This document shows positions 43,399-52,343 of a DNA stretch of 64,000 bases, one piece after another. This stretch comes from Sinomicrobium weinanense. GTDB taxonomy: Bacteria; Bacteroidota; Bacteroidia; Flavobacteriales; Flavobacteriaceae. Each line of letters opens with the position of its first letter. The stretch's first letter is position 1. Both the position numbers and the translations under genes were made by a program. Location: contig NZ_JAHKRR010000002.1 of assembly GCF_018863395.1 (NCBI RefSeq), forward strand, positions 885,959-949,958, written 5' to 3'. Under the pieces are notes generated by a model, which saw only the letters and a program-made list of their open reading frames with translations, had not been told where the DNA came from and ran no database searches.

Positions 43399-44914
43399 CG
43401 TACCGGGAAAGACGCTCAAAATGAGCGTCTTTTTCTTTTTTACAACCTTTTAAGTTATTGTTTATCAAACACATAAGCTCAATCGCTTTATTGAGCCGGG
43501 CGGTTCGACAACCAGTTTCTGAAATCACTAGATTTTCAGGGTATATCGAACCAATAATTTTGCGTTTGACCTCTATATCCTCATTTTCATAGAGCTCGTC
43601 GAGGTTACAGAGACTATGTACTGCTTTATCTATAATTGTTTCCATGTCCTTTTCAGGCGCTGATCCCAAAGCAGATAACCGCTTTTCCATTTCATCGATT
43701 TTTCGATTGCTTTCTGTTTTAATTTCCTTGTAATCTTCTCCATCAATACTTCCTTTTATAAGAAGTTCTCTTGCCTTGCTTAACCTGTCAGTTTCTTTAT
43801 TTATCCGATCTAATAGGTTCCTCCTATCTATTTTAATATGATCAGTTTGTGAATTATACAGGTTCTTTAATACCTTTTTAAATACCTCCACTCGTCCCGG
43901 CTTTGGTTTCATTTTTTTTAGTTCATTAAGGAAAAGCTGATTGGCATTATCGGCTTTAAAACGTGCACGACAAGGAGCCGCACAATGATAGTAATAGTAA
44001 TATCCCGAACGCCCTTTAGAAGCACTTCCAGTTAATATTTTCCCACAATCCGGGCAGATCAAAAACCCTCGTAAAGGCAACCGATCATGAGACACTCTCT
44101 TGGTACAGGTTTTCCTTCCCCATCCCTTTAATCTATCCTGGACCTGCCAAAAAATGTGTTCAGAGATAATCGGTTGGTGTTGCCCTTCTGCCCATCTACT
44201 CTCCTCATCCTTATAGGCCGGGACAATGACTTTGCCACAATATACTGGATTACGAACCATTTCATGGAAACGTGATCGGGAAATCTTTAGTCCTTTTTCC
44301 TGGGCCATTCTCCATAATTCGTTGGTTACATACCTGCCTTTTACGATCATTTCAAATACCCATTCGATTATACTGGCATCAGGCTCCTTTAGATCAATAT
44401 ATTTTCGGGAACCTTCTTGACGGTTAATATACCCGGGTGGGGCTATTCCTGTCCATCGACCTTCTTTCTTAGCCCGACGAATACCGTGAAAAATATTTAA
44501 TCCCCTACGGTCATTTTCTACCTCGGGTGTTGCAAGATAAATAGCCAACATCAATTTGTTTTCAGGAATAGAAGTATCCAAAGGTTGTTCAATGGCCTGT
44601 GGTTCCACTTCCATTCTCCTTAGCCAGTTTATCATCTGGTAAGCATCGCCTGTGTTCCTACTAAATCTATCCCACTTAGTAAACAATACCAGATCAGACC
44701 CCTTACCTCTATGCCTTCTAAGAAAATCCAGGTAATTCTGCCAAATGGGACGATTGAAGGTTTTTGCCGAATGATCTTCAAACATTATCTTTCCTACCTT
44801 GAAACCATTGATCTGACAGTACTTTTTCAGACGCTCTTCCTGGTCACGTTGCGAATACCCTTTGTCTGCTTGTTCATCTGTACTCACCCTAATATATAAA
44901 TCTGCTGTTTTCAT
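43337..44914 (-). CDS. Large serine recombinase (element integrase)
   Basis: A 525-residue recombinase. The N-terminal catalytic domain has the nucleophile Ser 11 in LYIRVSTDEQ. The recombinase domain spans about 150-270, and the zinc ribbon has Cys at 287 and 290 (ICPDCGK) and 311 and 315. A coiled-coil region follows (about 350-430). The last about 21 codons (from VVPPGIEPGTHGFSVHCSTN) and the TGA stop are the antisense of tRNA-Phe, and the codons before them cover the tRNA terminator. The C-terminal tail is thus host-derived and would change on excision. It presumably catalyses integration and excision of this element. Confidence 0.9.
   Translation of the reverse strand: MKTADLYIRVSTDEQADKGYSQRDQEERLKKYCQINGFKVGKIMFEDHSAKTFNRPIWQNYLDFLRRHRGKGSDLVLFTKWDRFSRNTGDAYQMINWLRRMEVEPQAIEQPLDTSIPENKLMLAIYLATPEVENDRRGLNIFHGIRRAKKEGRWTGIAPPGYINRQEGSRKYIDLKEPDASIIEWVFEMIVKGRYVTNELWRMAQEKGLKISRSRFHEMVRNPVYCGKVIVPAYKDEESRWAEGQHQPIISEHIFWQVQDRLKGWGRKTCTKRVSHDRLPLRGFLICPDCGKILTGSASKGRSGYYYYYHCAAPCRARFKADNANQLFLNELKKMKPKPGRVEVFKKVLKNLYNSQTDHIKIDRRNLLDRINKETDRLSKARELLIKGSIDGEDYKEIKTESNRKIDEMEKRLSALGSAPEKDMETIIDKAVHSLCNLDELYENEDIEVKRKIIGSIYPENLVISETGCRTARLNKAIELMCLINNNLKGCKKEKDAHFERLSRYVVPPGIEPGTHGFSVHCSTN
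43408..43440 (+). terminator. tRNA-Phe terminator
   Basis: AAAGACGCTCA (43408-43418) pairs exactly with TGAGCGTCTTT (43422-43432) with a 3-base loop, followed by TTCTTTTT. It lies inside the antisense recombinase ORF. Confidence 0.9.
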
Positions 44915-44976
44915 TGGTAATGTTCTTCGTTTTACACTTCATAACCATATTCCATAAATGTTAATACAAACAATAC

Positions 44977-44994
44977 AACCCCAATAATGGGGTT
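44977..44994. repeat. Inverted repeat upstream of the recombinase
   Basis: AACCCCA-4-TGGGGTT (7-bp arms), 63 to 80 bases before the recombinase start. It may be an operator or the hairpin of a terminator for the small gene upstream; no long T-run follows on either strand. Confidence 0.5.
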
Positions 44995-45137
44995 AAAACA
45001 GTGTATAGATTCGATTTTCCCTAACAAATTAAAGGGCTGCGGAATAAATTACAATTTAGTGATTTCCAATTTTAAAAACAATGAATTTCCATTATATTTC
45101 TGGGAATTTTCATGAATAGATATATTGTAGATTATCA

Positions 45138-45299
45138 TTAATTCCCTTGTGCTTCTTTCCTTTTGAACAAAGATTGTCTTAGGGCAATAGAGGCCAATTC
45201 GTATAAAAAATCTAACAATGTTTCCGCTTCCTCCAGGGTAATATCCTCTCCATAACTCGAAAGTATGCTTACAACTTTTTCCGGTGACATCCTCTTCAT
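45138..45299 (-). CDS. 53-residue protein upstream of the recombinase
   Basis: A short minus-strand gene (MKRMSPEKVVSILSSYGEDI onward), mostly helical: a KVVSIL helix, then ITLEEAETLLDFLYELASIA and a basic end. The same pattern (K-V-V-x-I-L, G-x-x-I/V-T-x-E-E-A, L-x-F-L/M-x-x-L-A) recurs in small proteins beside recombinases in Bacteroidota mobile elements, as far as I recall. It could be a small DNA-binding or directionality protein; this is a guess. A longer 96-codon frame over the same DNA is an out-of-frame shadow. Confidence 0.65.
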   Translation of the reverse strand: MKRMSPEKVVSILSSYGEDITLEEAETLLDFLYELASIALRQSLFKRKEAQGN

Positions 45300-45382
45300 A
45301 TATCGTTCTTTTATTGCTCACCTGTGATTTAAACATCAAAAGCCCAAATTCCGGGCTTTGTTTTAAATGTTTTACGCTTTGA

Positions 45383-46441
45383 TTACTTTCTTCTAACCCG
45401 AATACGGTCTTTCCCAGGAAGTCCTTTTTGCAGCCGTTTCCCTTTTCTCAACCCTGTTTTTCTTGAAACCTTATCCTTTAGAGCCTGGGGCAGGGAAACC
45501 TTTTCTCCTTTTTGATTAAACAGGTTTAGCGATTTAAACCGGGGATTAACCTCCAGAACTATCCTTTGCTGTTTGTTCCCCTGGATAAAGGTTACTTCTT
45601 TCTGCTCTCCATTTTGCAGGGCTTTTATAAGTTTCCGGGTTTCTTCCGGAGTTCTGAGTTCTTTTAAAGGCAATTCTCGAAGCTTTTTTTCAAGATCAAA
45701 ACCATATCCGGTATAAAATCGTCGTATACAATAATTAAAAGAAGAATCCCTGTCATTAATATCCAGCTGAACCCAGTGCCTGTTCTCTTTGGTTCCTGTC
45801 ATTACAGGACGACCAGAAAGCAGGTTGTAGGCTTGTTTTGCAGTAATGATATTTTCTTTATTAATCTCAAAATGTTGCTTTACAGTAAGAGGAGTGTTTC
45901 CTTCTCGTTGCAAGTATGCCGTATACCCTACCAGGTGAAATTGACCTTTATCCCCCTTCTCCAAGTTTAGCTCGAAGGCCATTCTCTGGTTTTCCCCCAC
46001 CTCATAGGCAACCGGAATCATCATTTTTTGATGGTCCCTCAATTTTTGCCTGTCCAGGGGAACTTCAGGGAATCCCAACTTCCGGAAGGATTCCTTTAAG
46101 TCCTGTATATGGGCTGCCTGTCTTTTTTGTTCCCGGTCGGCTGATGCTCCTTGTACGATACCGGATAACACTTTATATCCCAATCGTATCCATAGGTTAG
46201 GATACAGCTGCTTTTCAATGGCCCGTTGTTCCTCTCGCATCATACGCAGGGTCAACTGTTCCTTTGGTCCGGCCCTGGCCTTGTATTTAGCCTGGAGGGT
46301 ACGGTAATACCGTAGCTTTTCCCTTAAAAACGCCCGGTTGCGATCCACGGAAAAAGAAAACAGTTTTTGAAACCGCTGTTCCCTGACCAGCCATTCGTTC
46401 AGCTCTTTTTCCACCCTATTTTCTATAACAGCGTTTTTCAT
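45383..46441 (-). CDS. Conjugative-element protein, paralogue A (DUF3945/DUF4099-like)
   Basis: A 352-residue protein, basic throughout. The first 100 residues are helical and charged. The rest contains repeated modules with ITAKQAYNLLSGRPV, a WVQLDIND strand and VLEVNPRFKSLNLFNQKGE. These align by eye with ITLKEAYNLMCGRSV, WLQMDFK and VVANPKFKSVTLYDSN in the next gene. Such proteins are common at the end of tra operons in Bacteroidota elements and often regarded as DNA-associated. The C-terminal 40 residues are very Lys/Arg-rich. Function unknown. Confidence 0.7.
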   Translation of the reverse strand: MKNAVIENRVEKELNEWLVREQRFQKLFSFSVDRNRAFLREKLRYYRTLQAKYKARAGPKEQLTLRMMREEQRAIEKQLYPNLWIRLGYKVLSGIVQGASADREQKRQAAHIQDLKESFRKLGFPEVPLDRQKLRDHQKMMIPVAYEVGENQRMAFELNLEKGDKGQFHLVGYTAYLQREGNTPLTVKQHFEINKENIITAKQAYNLLSGRPVMTGTKENRHWVQLDINDRDSSFNYCIRRFYTGYGFDLEKKLRELPLKELRTPEETRKLIKALQNGEQKEVTFIQGNKQQRIVLEVNPRFKSLNLFNQKGEKVSLPQALKDKVSRKTGLRKGKRLQKGLPGKDRIRVRRK

Positions 46442-46473
46442 ACCTGCTTCTTCATGGATGAGTCAGGACAGTA

Positions 46474-47259
46474 TTATACCGCCCTGGCCCTTTTCCAAGG
46501 TTTCTTTTTAGCCGATGAAGAGGATTCATCCCCCTCCACGGCCTGGTTTTGTTTTTGGTTCTGCTTCTTTGAAGCATCTAGTTTTTCCCTTCTCCTACGG
46601 CCCAAACGTTGCATATTGCTGTCATACAGGGTCACGGATTTAAACTTAGGGTTAGCCACCACATAGACCTTCTGATCTTCCATTCCCTCCTTGACCAGGG
46701 TAGCCGAAGCCGGGTTTCCCTTTTTAAGAGATTCTACCAGGTTGGCCTTATAGGTATCATTTTCCAGTTCTTTCAAGGGATATTTTTGCAAGGCGGCATC
46801 CAGATCATAGCCGTAATTTTCATTAAAGTATTTGAGCCCGTAGTTTCCTTTGTCATTGGTCTGCTTAAAATCCATCTGGAGCCAGGTATTATACAATTCC
46901 CCGGTCTTGTTCCATAGATTTTTATTGACGGACCGGCCACACATCAGGTTATAAGCTTCTTTCAGGGTAATGCTTCCCCCTTTATTGATATAGAACTGTT
47001 GTTCCATATCCGGCTGACCTTCCCGTTCCAACTTTACCTTATAGGAATTAAAAAAATACATATCCTTATATTCTTCCTTATTGGACTGGCTGAAATGAAG
47101 TTCCGCTTCTACCTTATCCTTACCGTACTCCGTTTGATACTCCAAAGCAAATGTTTCCGGTTGCTGTGCAATTTTTTCCTTTAAATCGTTGTCCAGGGTA
47201 TCTCCGAACCCGGCATACATGACTTGTTCTTGTAAGAAACTTAAATTTTCCTCGTTCAT
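46474..47259 (-). CDS. Conjugative-element protein, paralogue B (DUF3945/DUF4099-like)
   Basis: A 261-residue protein from ATG 47259 (a GTG one codon upstream is possible). N-terminal LQEQVMYAGFGDTLDNDLKE is typical of the DUF3945-type modules. Later motifs match paralogue A (EAYNLMCGR, NYGLKYFNENYGYDL against NYCIRRFYTGYGFDL, NPKFKSVTLYD). The end is Lys-rich and disordered. It sits 32 bases before paralogue A, so the two arose by duplication and are co-transcribed after traN. Confidence 0.72.
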   Translation of the reverse strand: MNEENLSFLQEQVMYAGFGDTLDNDLKEKIAQQPETFALEYQTEYGKDKVEAELHFSQSNKEEYKDMYFFNSYKVKLEREGQPDMEQQFYINKGGSITLKEAYNLMCGRSVNKNLWNKTGELYNTWLQMDFKQTNDKGNYGLKYFNENYGYDLDAALQKYPLKELENDTYKANLVESLKKGNPASATLVKEGMEDQKVYVVANPKFKSVTLYDSNMQRLGRRRREKLDASKKQNQKQNQAVEGDESSSSAKKKPWKRARAV

Positions 47260-47294
47260 CACTTTTCATTTTATAGTTCAACATTCATCATTTA

Positions 47295-48122
47295 CTACAA
47301 TACGGTGGCTCGTATGAGCTTGCTGTTTTTTATTTTGAGCTCTAAATGCCTGCCCCCGTTTTCTTCCATCAACTGTACCGCGAGATACTTTTGGTTAGGC
47401 ATGGTTCGTTTGGGTAAGGCCACTACCAAGGTTTGTTCCGACTGTCCTTCGACCTTGTCCGTATCTTTATAAGTGTATAGCGGCTCGACTTCCAGTTCTT
47501 GATAAGTGGTACGTTTGGCCTTTTTCCGGTCCCGGACAAAAAATCGAAGTTGATCGATATCATAGCGGATATCGGAATTGTTTTCGATATGAAAACGGTA
47601 ATACATGACATTGTCCTTGACATAAAGCCCACTTAATCTCAATTTAATCCCGTGGCCTTTATCCTTTATCCCTTTGAGCCTTTTCTTTTTCCCAAAAGCG
47701 ATTTCCGAGTATTTTGTTAGGATGCTCTCGTTATTTTTTTCGGAGGAAAAAGCCACCTCGGAAATATCCCGTTTTCCAAAGGAGTAATTAAGCGCCACAG
47801 GGTTGGGGTTATAGTTGAGTAAAAAAGAATACAATTTGCCATCGGTGGTAATCACGGTGAGATTGGTTTCTTTCATGTCCTCTTTGGCAGCTTTGAGTTG
47901 TAAAATGTTTTCTACCCCTTTGGCCTTTTGCACCAACACCTCCCGGCTACCCCGGTCTACACTTTGTATTTCATAGGGGAAGATCAGGTTGGTGGTTTTG
48001 TTCGTGGTAATGGCTATGGGAAAGGCATCAATGGTATGAATGGTTCCTGTATGGGCAAAGCCCAATAATGAGGAAAGCACCAGGGCCATTCCTATGTATA
48101 CATCTCGATAATTTGCTTTCAT
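47295..48122 (-). CDS. traN: Conjugative transposon protein TraN
   Basis: A 275-residue exported protein of the TraN (DUF4138) family. It has an N-terminal signal (MKANYRDVYIGMALVLSSLL) and TNLIFPYEIQSVDRGSREVL, the conserved strand where family members read like INLIFPxxIxSVDRGS. Then LYSFLLNYNPNPVALNYSF and a beta-rich C-terminus follow. It is the VirB9-like periplasmic or outer-membrane part of the mating channel. It lies 11 bases after traM. Confidence 0.9.
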   Translation of the reverse strand: MKANYRDVYIGMALVLSSLLGFAHTGTIHTIDAFPIAITTNKTTNLIFPYEIQSVDRGSREVLVQKAKGVENILQLKAAKEDMKETNLTVITTDGKLYSFLLNYNPNPVALNYSFGKRDISEVAFSSEKNNESILTKYSEIAFGKKKRLKGIKDKGHGIKLRLSGLYVKDNVMYYRFHIENNSDIRYDIDQLRFFVRDRKKAKRTTYQELEVEPLYTYKDTDKVEGQSEQTLVVALPKRTMPNQKYLAVQLMEENGGRHLELKIKNSKLIRATVL

Positions 48123-48133
48123 GATTTCTGATT

Positions 48134-49402
48134 TTAATAGTTCTTTTGTTTTTTATCCTTGAGTAGTACCCGGTCCCCGGCCTTGACGGTGACCTTAATA
48201 AGTTTCGCTTTATTACTGAGCAGGTTACGTGTCGCTTCGATCCCAACACTGGCGGCCTGAGCTTCCAGGGAAGTATCAAAAGAGGTCAGGCCAAAACCTT
48301 GAACCGCCTGCCCGGCGGATTCCTTGGCCACCTTGCGGGTGATAGCCCCGGGGATATGCAAGCCCTGTATACCATCCATGCTATACACGATCAACTCTAC
48401 CGGGAATAAGGAGTTTTGATAGCGGATACCATCTACAGCAATATCCAGGCGTTCCCCGGAGATCTCGGCTGTTCCAAATACAAAATGCCCTTTGGGAATA
48501 CGGACCCCTTCGATATAGATATCCTGGGTCAGGCGTAGTTTGACGGTGGACCCCGCCATCAAGGACTGGGTTTCATGGATCACAGCAGCCACGGCATTTT
48601 GCTGAACATCTTCTCGCGGAAAATCTTCCAGTCCGTAAAAGGAGGTACCACCTTCAAGGAGGGTATCCTGCTGATCCAAGAGGGATACAGGATTTTCTTC
48701 AGGCACAGAAGATACTGCAAAAACCTGTCCCTTGTTTTCCCGGGAAGCCTGTTCAAGTTTTTGTTGTACCCGCCCAGGGTGCTGGATGTCCAAAATGGTC
48801 TCCAGCATCTGATTGAGTTGTTGCAATTCCGGGTCTTCGGTTTCCGGGGTGGTCATTTGTTCCATCATCTGCTCCAATCGCTCTATATCCTTCACCCCCG
48901 CCGCCGGGGAAACCCCGGCCGGAGAGGCTCCGGTCCCTAGTATAACCAGGGGTTGTGCTTCTGCTGGGGTGGCCAATGAATCCGGCCTATCCAGGATTTG
49001 TTCCAGTTCGGCCAGCTTTTGATAGACCTTTTCTTCATTCGGATCGCGGTGGCTGGTCATCACAGCAGGTTTTAAACCTGTTTCTTTTTCCCATTCTTCG
49101 GGCAAAATGGGTTCACCTTTAGGCATGCTCTCATCGAGAACCTGCTTATAGTACGGATCGTTTTTGGCCTGCTCCTTCCATTTGGCAGAATCGGAAGCCG
49201 CCTGTTTGTAATAGCTCATTTTGTCCTTTGGATCGTCCTGGTCCCGACTCACTTCAGGCAGTTTCAGGTTTAACCCCTGCCATTTTTCCATGGGAGTGGG
49301 GCCTCCGCCACCGCCCATGGTCCAGAACAGCAGGGTGACAAACGGCAGGGCCAATAGTGGCAAAACCACCAGGAGTTTCTGTTTTTTCTTCAGTTTCATC
49401 AT
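48134..49402 (-). CDS. traM: Conjugative transposon protein TraM
   Basis: A 422-residue VirB10-like channel protein. N-terminal transmembrane helix (about 9-28, LLVVLPLLALPFVTLLFW), a long Pro/Glu/Gln-rich linker, then the conserved C-terminal domain from about 260. That domain has AVIHETQSLMAGSTVKLRLT, GVRIPKGHFVFGTAEISGER and LHIPGAITRKVAKESA, as in the TraM family. It links inner and outer membrane parts of the mating apparatus. The start overlaps the upstream stop (ATGATGA). Confidence 0.92.
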   Translation of the reverse strand: MMKLKKKQKLLVVLPLLALPFVTLLFWTMGGGGGPTPMEKWQGLNLKLPEVSRDQDDPKDKMSYYKQAASDSAKWKEQAKNDPYYKQVLDESMPKGEPILPEEWEKETGLKPAVMTSHRDPNEEKVYQKLAELEQILDRPDSLATPAEAQPLVILGTGASPAGVSPAAGVKDIERLEQMMEQMTTPETEDPELQQLNQMLETILDIQHPGRVQQKLEQASRENKGQVFAVSSVPEENPVSLLDQQDTLLEGGTSFYGLEDFPREDVQQNAVAAVIHETQSLMAGSTVKLRLTQDIYIEGVRIPKGHFVFGTAEISGERLDIAVDGIRYQNSLFPVELIVYSMDGIQGLHIPGAITRKVAKESAGQAVQGFGLTSFDTSLEAQAASVGIEATRNLLSNKAKLIKVTVKAGDRVLLKDKKQKNY

Positions 49403-49761
49403 TTTCTATCATTTTGTCGTTCGTTATTATTGTTCCTCAAAAGACTATCCTTCACCAAACTGTCGAGGACCTCATTTCCCGGCCTGGTGATATATCCGGG
49501 TTTCTGTACAGGAGTCACGGAAATCTCTTGCCGATCCTTGCCTGAGATGCTATACCAGATCAACCAGGCATTAAATCCAACAGACACCATAACAAACCCA
49601 GTCAACAAAACGGCCCACATCTTAGGGGAAATGTTTTCCGTTTTCCGCTCCATCCAGTCTGCCCACCGGGATTGCAGGCGAAGTAATCCCCGGATGCCCC
49701 ATAAGACCAGCCCGTCCCGACGTAGTCCTTTTTCCTTTCCTGTCCTTTTTCCTTTTGTCAT
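49399..49761 (-). CDS. Small membrane protein at the traL position
   Basis: A 120-residue protein with a basic N-terminus (MTKGKRTGKEKGLRRDG) and one transmembrane helix (about 48-70, MWAVLLTGFVMVSVGFNAWLIW). It is located between traK and traM exactly where traL lies in CTnDOT-type operons, and overlaps traM by 4 bases. The traL identity rests on position and topology. Confidence 0.7.
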   Translation of the reverse strand: MTKGKRTGKEKGLRRDGLVLWGIRGLLRLQSRWADWMERKTENISPKMWAVLLTGFVMVSVGFNAWLIWYSISGKDRQEISVTPVQKPGYITRPGNEVLDSLVKDSLLRNNNNERQNDRK

Positions 49762-49777
49762 TCTTTTCTTTTGAGGA

Positions 49778-50398
49778 TTATCGACGGTTTTTTACTTTGA
49801 TATCCCGGTTTTCGAGTATCCGCCAACGTTCAATCAAAAACCCGTGCGGGTTGTTATCACTCCGGGACACATTGCGTAAGACCCCTTCCGTGACCAGGCT
49901 CCGGGTGACAATGCTGGTCCTTCGGATAAGCTCCTGCGTGGCATAACAACGAAAGCCATAGGGATGGTTCCCGGTATCTACCCTAACACTGTCCACTTTA
50001 ATGGTTTGGCTGACATTTCCGGCCATGATCTGGGCGTAATACCCCTTTTCTTCTAAGTTGTCGTATTGCCTTTTGGCTGAAGCGTCAGCCAGGTACAAGG
50101 CTTTGGTGATATTTTCCCGGATCAACTTATCGTCCGGGTCCAGGGTAAAGAACCAATAATGGAAAGTCTTCACATGATCCCTGGCTTCCACTGGGATATT
50201 CTCCTTCCGGCTGGAGGAAAAAGCTTCCAGGACCTTTTCACCGGAGAGGACATAGATTCGCTGTTGCATCCCGGATGCCAGGGCATAACTTTGGTATATC
50301 ACAAAACCACAGATCAGTAGACAGCCTGTAATAACGACCATAGCGACCAATCGAACCTGCTTAAAGGCTGTATCAATATTTTTTGCTTTTTGAAACAT
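49778..50398 (-). CDS. traK: Conjugative transposon protein TraK
   Basis: A 206-residue protein of the TraK family (VirB8-like). It has an N-terminal helix (VRLVAMVVITGCLLICGFVI, about 16-36), then RIYVLSGEKVLEAFSSSRKENIPVEARDH and HVKTFHYWFFTLDPDDKLIRENI-type segments that are characteristic of TraK. It is a bitopic inner-membrane scaffold of the mating channel. Gap of 16 bases to the traL-like gene. Confidence 0.93.
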   Translation of the reverse strand: MFQKAKNIDTAFKQVRLVAMVVITGCLLICGFVIYQSYALASGMQQRIYVLSGEKVLEAFSSSRKENIPVEARDHVKTFHYWFFTLDPDDKLIRENITKALYLADASAKRQYDNLEEKGYYAQIMAGNVSQTIKVDSVRVDTGNHPYGFRCYATQELIRRTSIVTRSLVTEGVLRNVSRSDNNPHGFLIERWRILENRDIKVKNRR

Positions 50399-50463
50399 TT
50401 TTCACTCATCATTTTCTATCTTCATTAGGTTTCAAATCATCTTAATACTAAATCCCTTGGGCG

Positions 50464-51672
50464 TCAGCTGTTACCTCGCAACTTATCTTTCATATATTTA
50501 TCGGAAGCATTGGAATTATCCCCAAAATAGTTGGAAGATACCCCGTGCCCGGCCATACTCTGGGACATTTTGCCATAGGCATCTCCCATCACATCCACGA
50601 CCATTCCGGCCCCGGATGTGGTAGAGGAAACCACTTTTCGTGAAGAAGCGTATAAGAGATTGGTCACCTTTTGGGTAAAGGCACTGCCACCCCCGGCATG
50701 GATGATGTAATTGGCCATGCTCGGCACAGTAAAGTAACCTACAATACCAATGATCAGGAATATCAAATACGCCACATCGTATTGGTTAAAAAAGGTGTTG
50801 CCGGTTTCCTGTATCCGGGTAAAGTCCAGCTCGATCATTTTCTCCTGGATTTTTCCCAAAAGGCTGCCAAAGATGTTGGCGATGGGAAGCCAGAGGAACA
50901 CATTGAGATAGCGGGCAATCCATACGGCCAGGGTATGCTGGAACCCATCAAAGACTGCGATCCCAAAGACCAGGGGGCCGAGGATGGCCAAAACAATAAG
51001 CTGAAAGGTGCGAAGGGTATCGATACATAAGGCTGCCGCTTCAAAGACCACCTGGAGAATTTCGCTCATCCACTGTTTAGCAGAATGTTTGAGATGATAG
51101 AAATCCTTCATAAAGTCAAATTTGATATCATTACCGACACCTTCCCAAAACCCTTCTTCGGAAGGATCGGCATCGTCATGGGTATAGCGATACCACGCAT
51201 CACGGTCGCCTTCTCCTGAAACACCTACATAGGCTTTCCAGGCATCGGTCTTTCGCATGGCCTCTTCTTTCTTTTCCAATAGCACGGCAATAGCCTGATC
51301 GGAATTCTGCACCATAGCAGAAGTAGCTGTCACAGTAGGTTGCATCACCCCGTTGATCAGGCCAATCACCGAAGGAAAAACAGCAATACACAATCCTATG
51401 GCAAAGGGCCGGAACAAGGGATAAAAATCAATGGATTCGGCATTAGCCAAGTGCCGCCATACCCGGGAGGCGATATACCAAAGGGCCGCAAAACCGGCAA
51501 TGCCTCTTCCTACGCCGATCAGCTGGCTGCACAAAGGCATCATCTCGGAATAAAGGTCCTGCAATACCCCGTGTAATCCACTGATCTTTCCACTGCCTTG
51601 GGCCACCACGCTAAATGTGGGCATAAACATGGCTACTACAGGTAATCCTGATATTCGAATCAATCTTTTCAT
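50464..51672 (-). CDS. traJ: Conjugative transposon protein TraJ
   Basis: A 402-residue polytopic membrane protein of the TraJ family (VirB6-like). An N-terminal signal-like helix is followed by GRGIAGFAALWYIASRVWRHL, PFAIGLCIAVFPSVIGLING and a central hydrophobic pair (LIVLAILGPLVFGIAVFDGF; RYLNVFLWLPIANIFGSLLG). A soluble Gly/Ser-rich C-terminus ends it. It forms the inner-membrane pore region of the apparatus. Confidence 0.93.
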   Translation of the reverse strand: MKRLIRISGLPVVAMFMPTFSVVAQGSGKISGLHGVLQDLYSEMMPLCSQLIGVGRGIAGFAALWYIASRVWRHLANAESIDFYPLFRPFAIGLCIAVFPSVIGLINGVMQPTVTATSAMVQNSDQAIAVLLEKKEEAMRKTDAWKAYVGVSGEGDRDAWYRYTHDDADPSEEGFWEGVGNDIKFDFMKDFYHLKHSAKQWMSEILQVVFEAAALCIDTLRTFQLIVLAILGPLVFGIAVFDGFQHTLAVWIARYLNVFLWLPIANIFGSLLGKIQEKMIELDFTRIQETGNTFFNQYDVAYLIFLIIGIVGYFTVPSMANYIIHAGGGSAFTQKVTNLLYASSRKVVSSTTSGAGMVVDVMGDAYGKMSQSMAGHGVSSNYFGDNSNASDKYMKDKLRGNS

Positions 51673-51691
51673 AAGGGTTTTGTATTAAGGC

Positions 51692-52342
51692 CTAATGTCC
51701 AGGCTCTGGTAATCCATAGATAAGTTCCAGTGTCTTGGTGTCCTGGTATTCCCGGGCCCTTTGAATGGCCAGTACGGTGGTCTTGTTGTTAAAATATCGG
51801 AGGAATTCCAGTTTATCTTCCATATCAGCAAAGATGCCGTCAATGGCTTTCAATCGTTCATCATCCGACATCCGGAGCTTGTTAGCGGTGAGGACCGTGG
51901 CCAGGTCATCCAGGTTTTGCAGGCTTTCCTTAAAGAGCCGGTCATAAACCTTTTTTAAATAAGCCAATTTTTCCGGGTTAAAGTTGCCATCTTTTTGAAA
52001 CCGGGAAAAAGCGGCTTTGTATTCCTTTACCAACAATCCCTGGTACCGGATAATATCGGCGACCCGTTTGTAATTCCGGACCGTCGGACTGACCTGTAGG
52101 AGTCCATCCAGGAACACCTGGTGTAGCGTAAAATTCCCTTGGGAGAGGTCGCGGATGGTGTTGTATCCTTTGCTGAGGATCTCATAGCCCTTTTTCATAT
52201 CACTAAGGATCTGCTTAAACTGGGTGAGTTTTTCCACGTTAAGTAGTAGTTGCGCCACCTCGTTGGATTGGCCAGTGCTTTTTATCGGGGCCAAAAAGCT
52301 AAAAAATAGCAGCCCGGCACCTATCATCTTTCGTAGCATCAT
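51692..52342 (-). CDS. VirB5/TraI-like exported helical protein, copy 3
   Basis: A 216-residue protein with signal peptide (MMLRKMIGAGLLFFSFLAPIKS) and a long helical coiled body (LNVEKLTQFKQILSDMKKGYEI...). The end shows KLRMSDDERLKAIDGIFADM then LAIQRAREYQDTKTLELIYG. The last motifs are shared with the two genes upstream (LEMTDDARLERIDLLYKRM; RMSDAKRLEIINQAADR), so all three are paralogues. Similar proteins are annotated as conjugal TraI or TerB-like in databases. The place between traG and traJ suits a minor pilus or channel component. Confidence 0.75.
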   Translation of the reverse strand: MMLRKMIGAGLLFFSFLAPIKSTGQSNEVAQLLLNVEKLTQFKQILSDMKKGYEILSKGYNTIRDLSQGNFTLHQVFLDGLLQVSPTVRNYKRVADIIRYQGLLVKEYKAAFSRFQKDGNFNPEKLAYLKKVYDRLFKESLQNLDDLATVLTANKLRMSDDERLKAIDGIFADMEDKLEFLRYFNNKTTVLAIQRAREYQDTKTLELIYGLPEPGH

Positions 52343-52343
52343 A

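Noticed and set aside
45049..45339. 96-codon minus-strand frame
   Set aside because: A different frame over the same DNA codes for the better 53-residue protein at 45138-45299.
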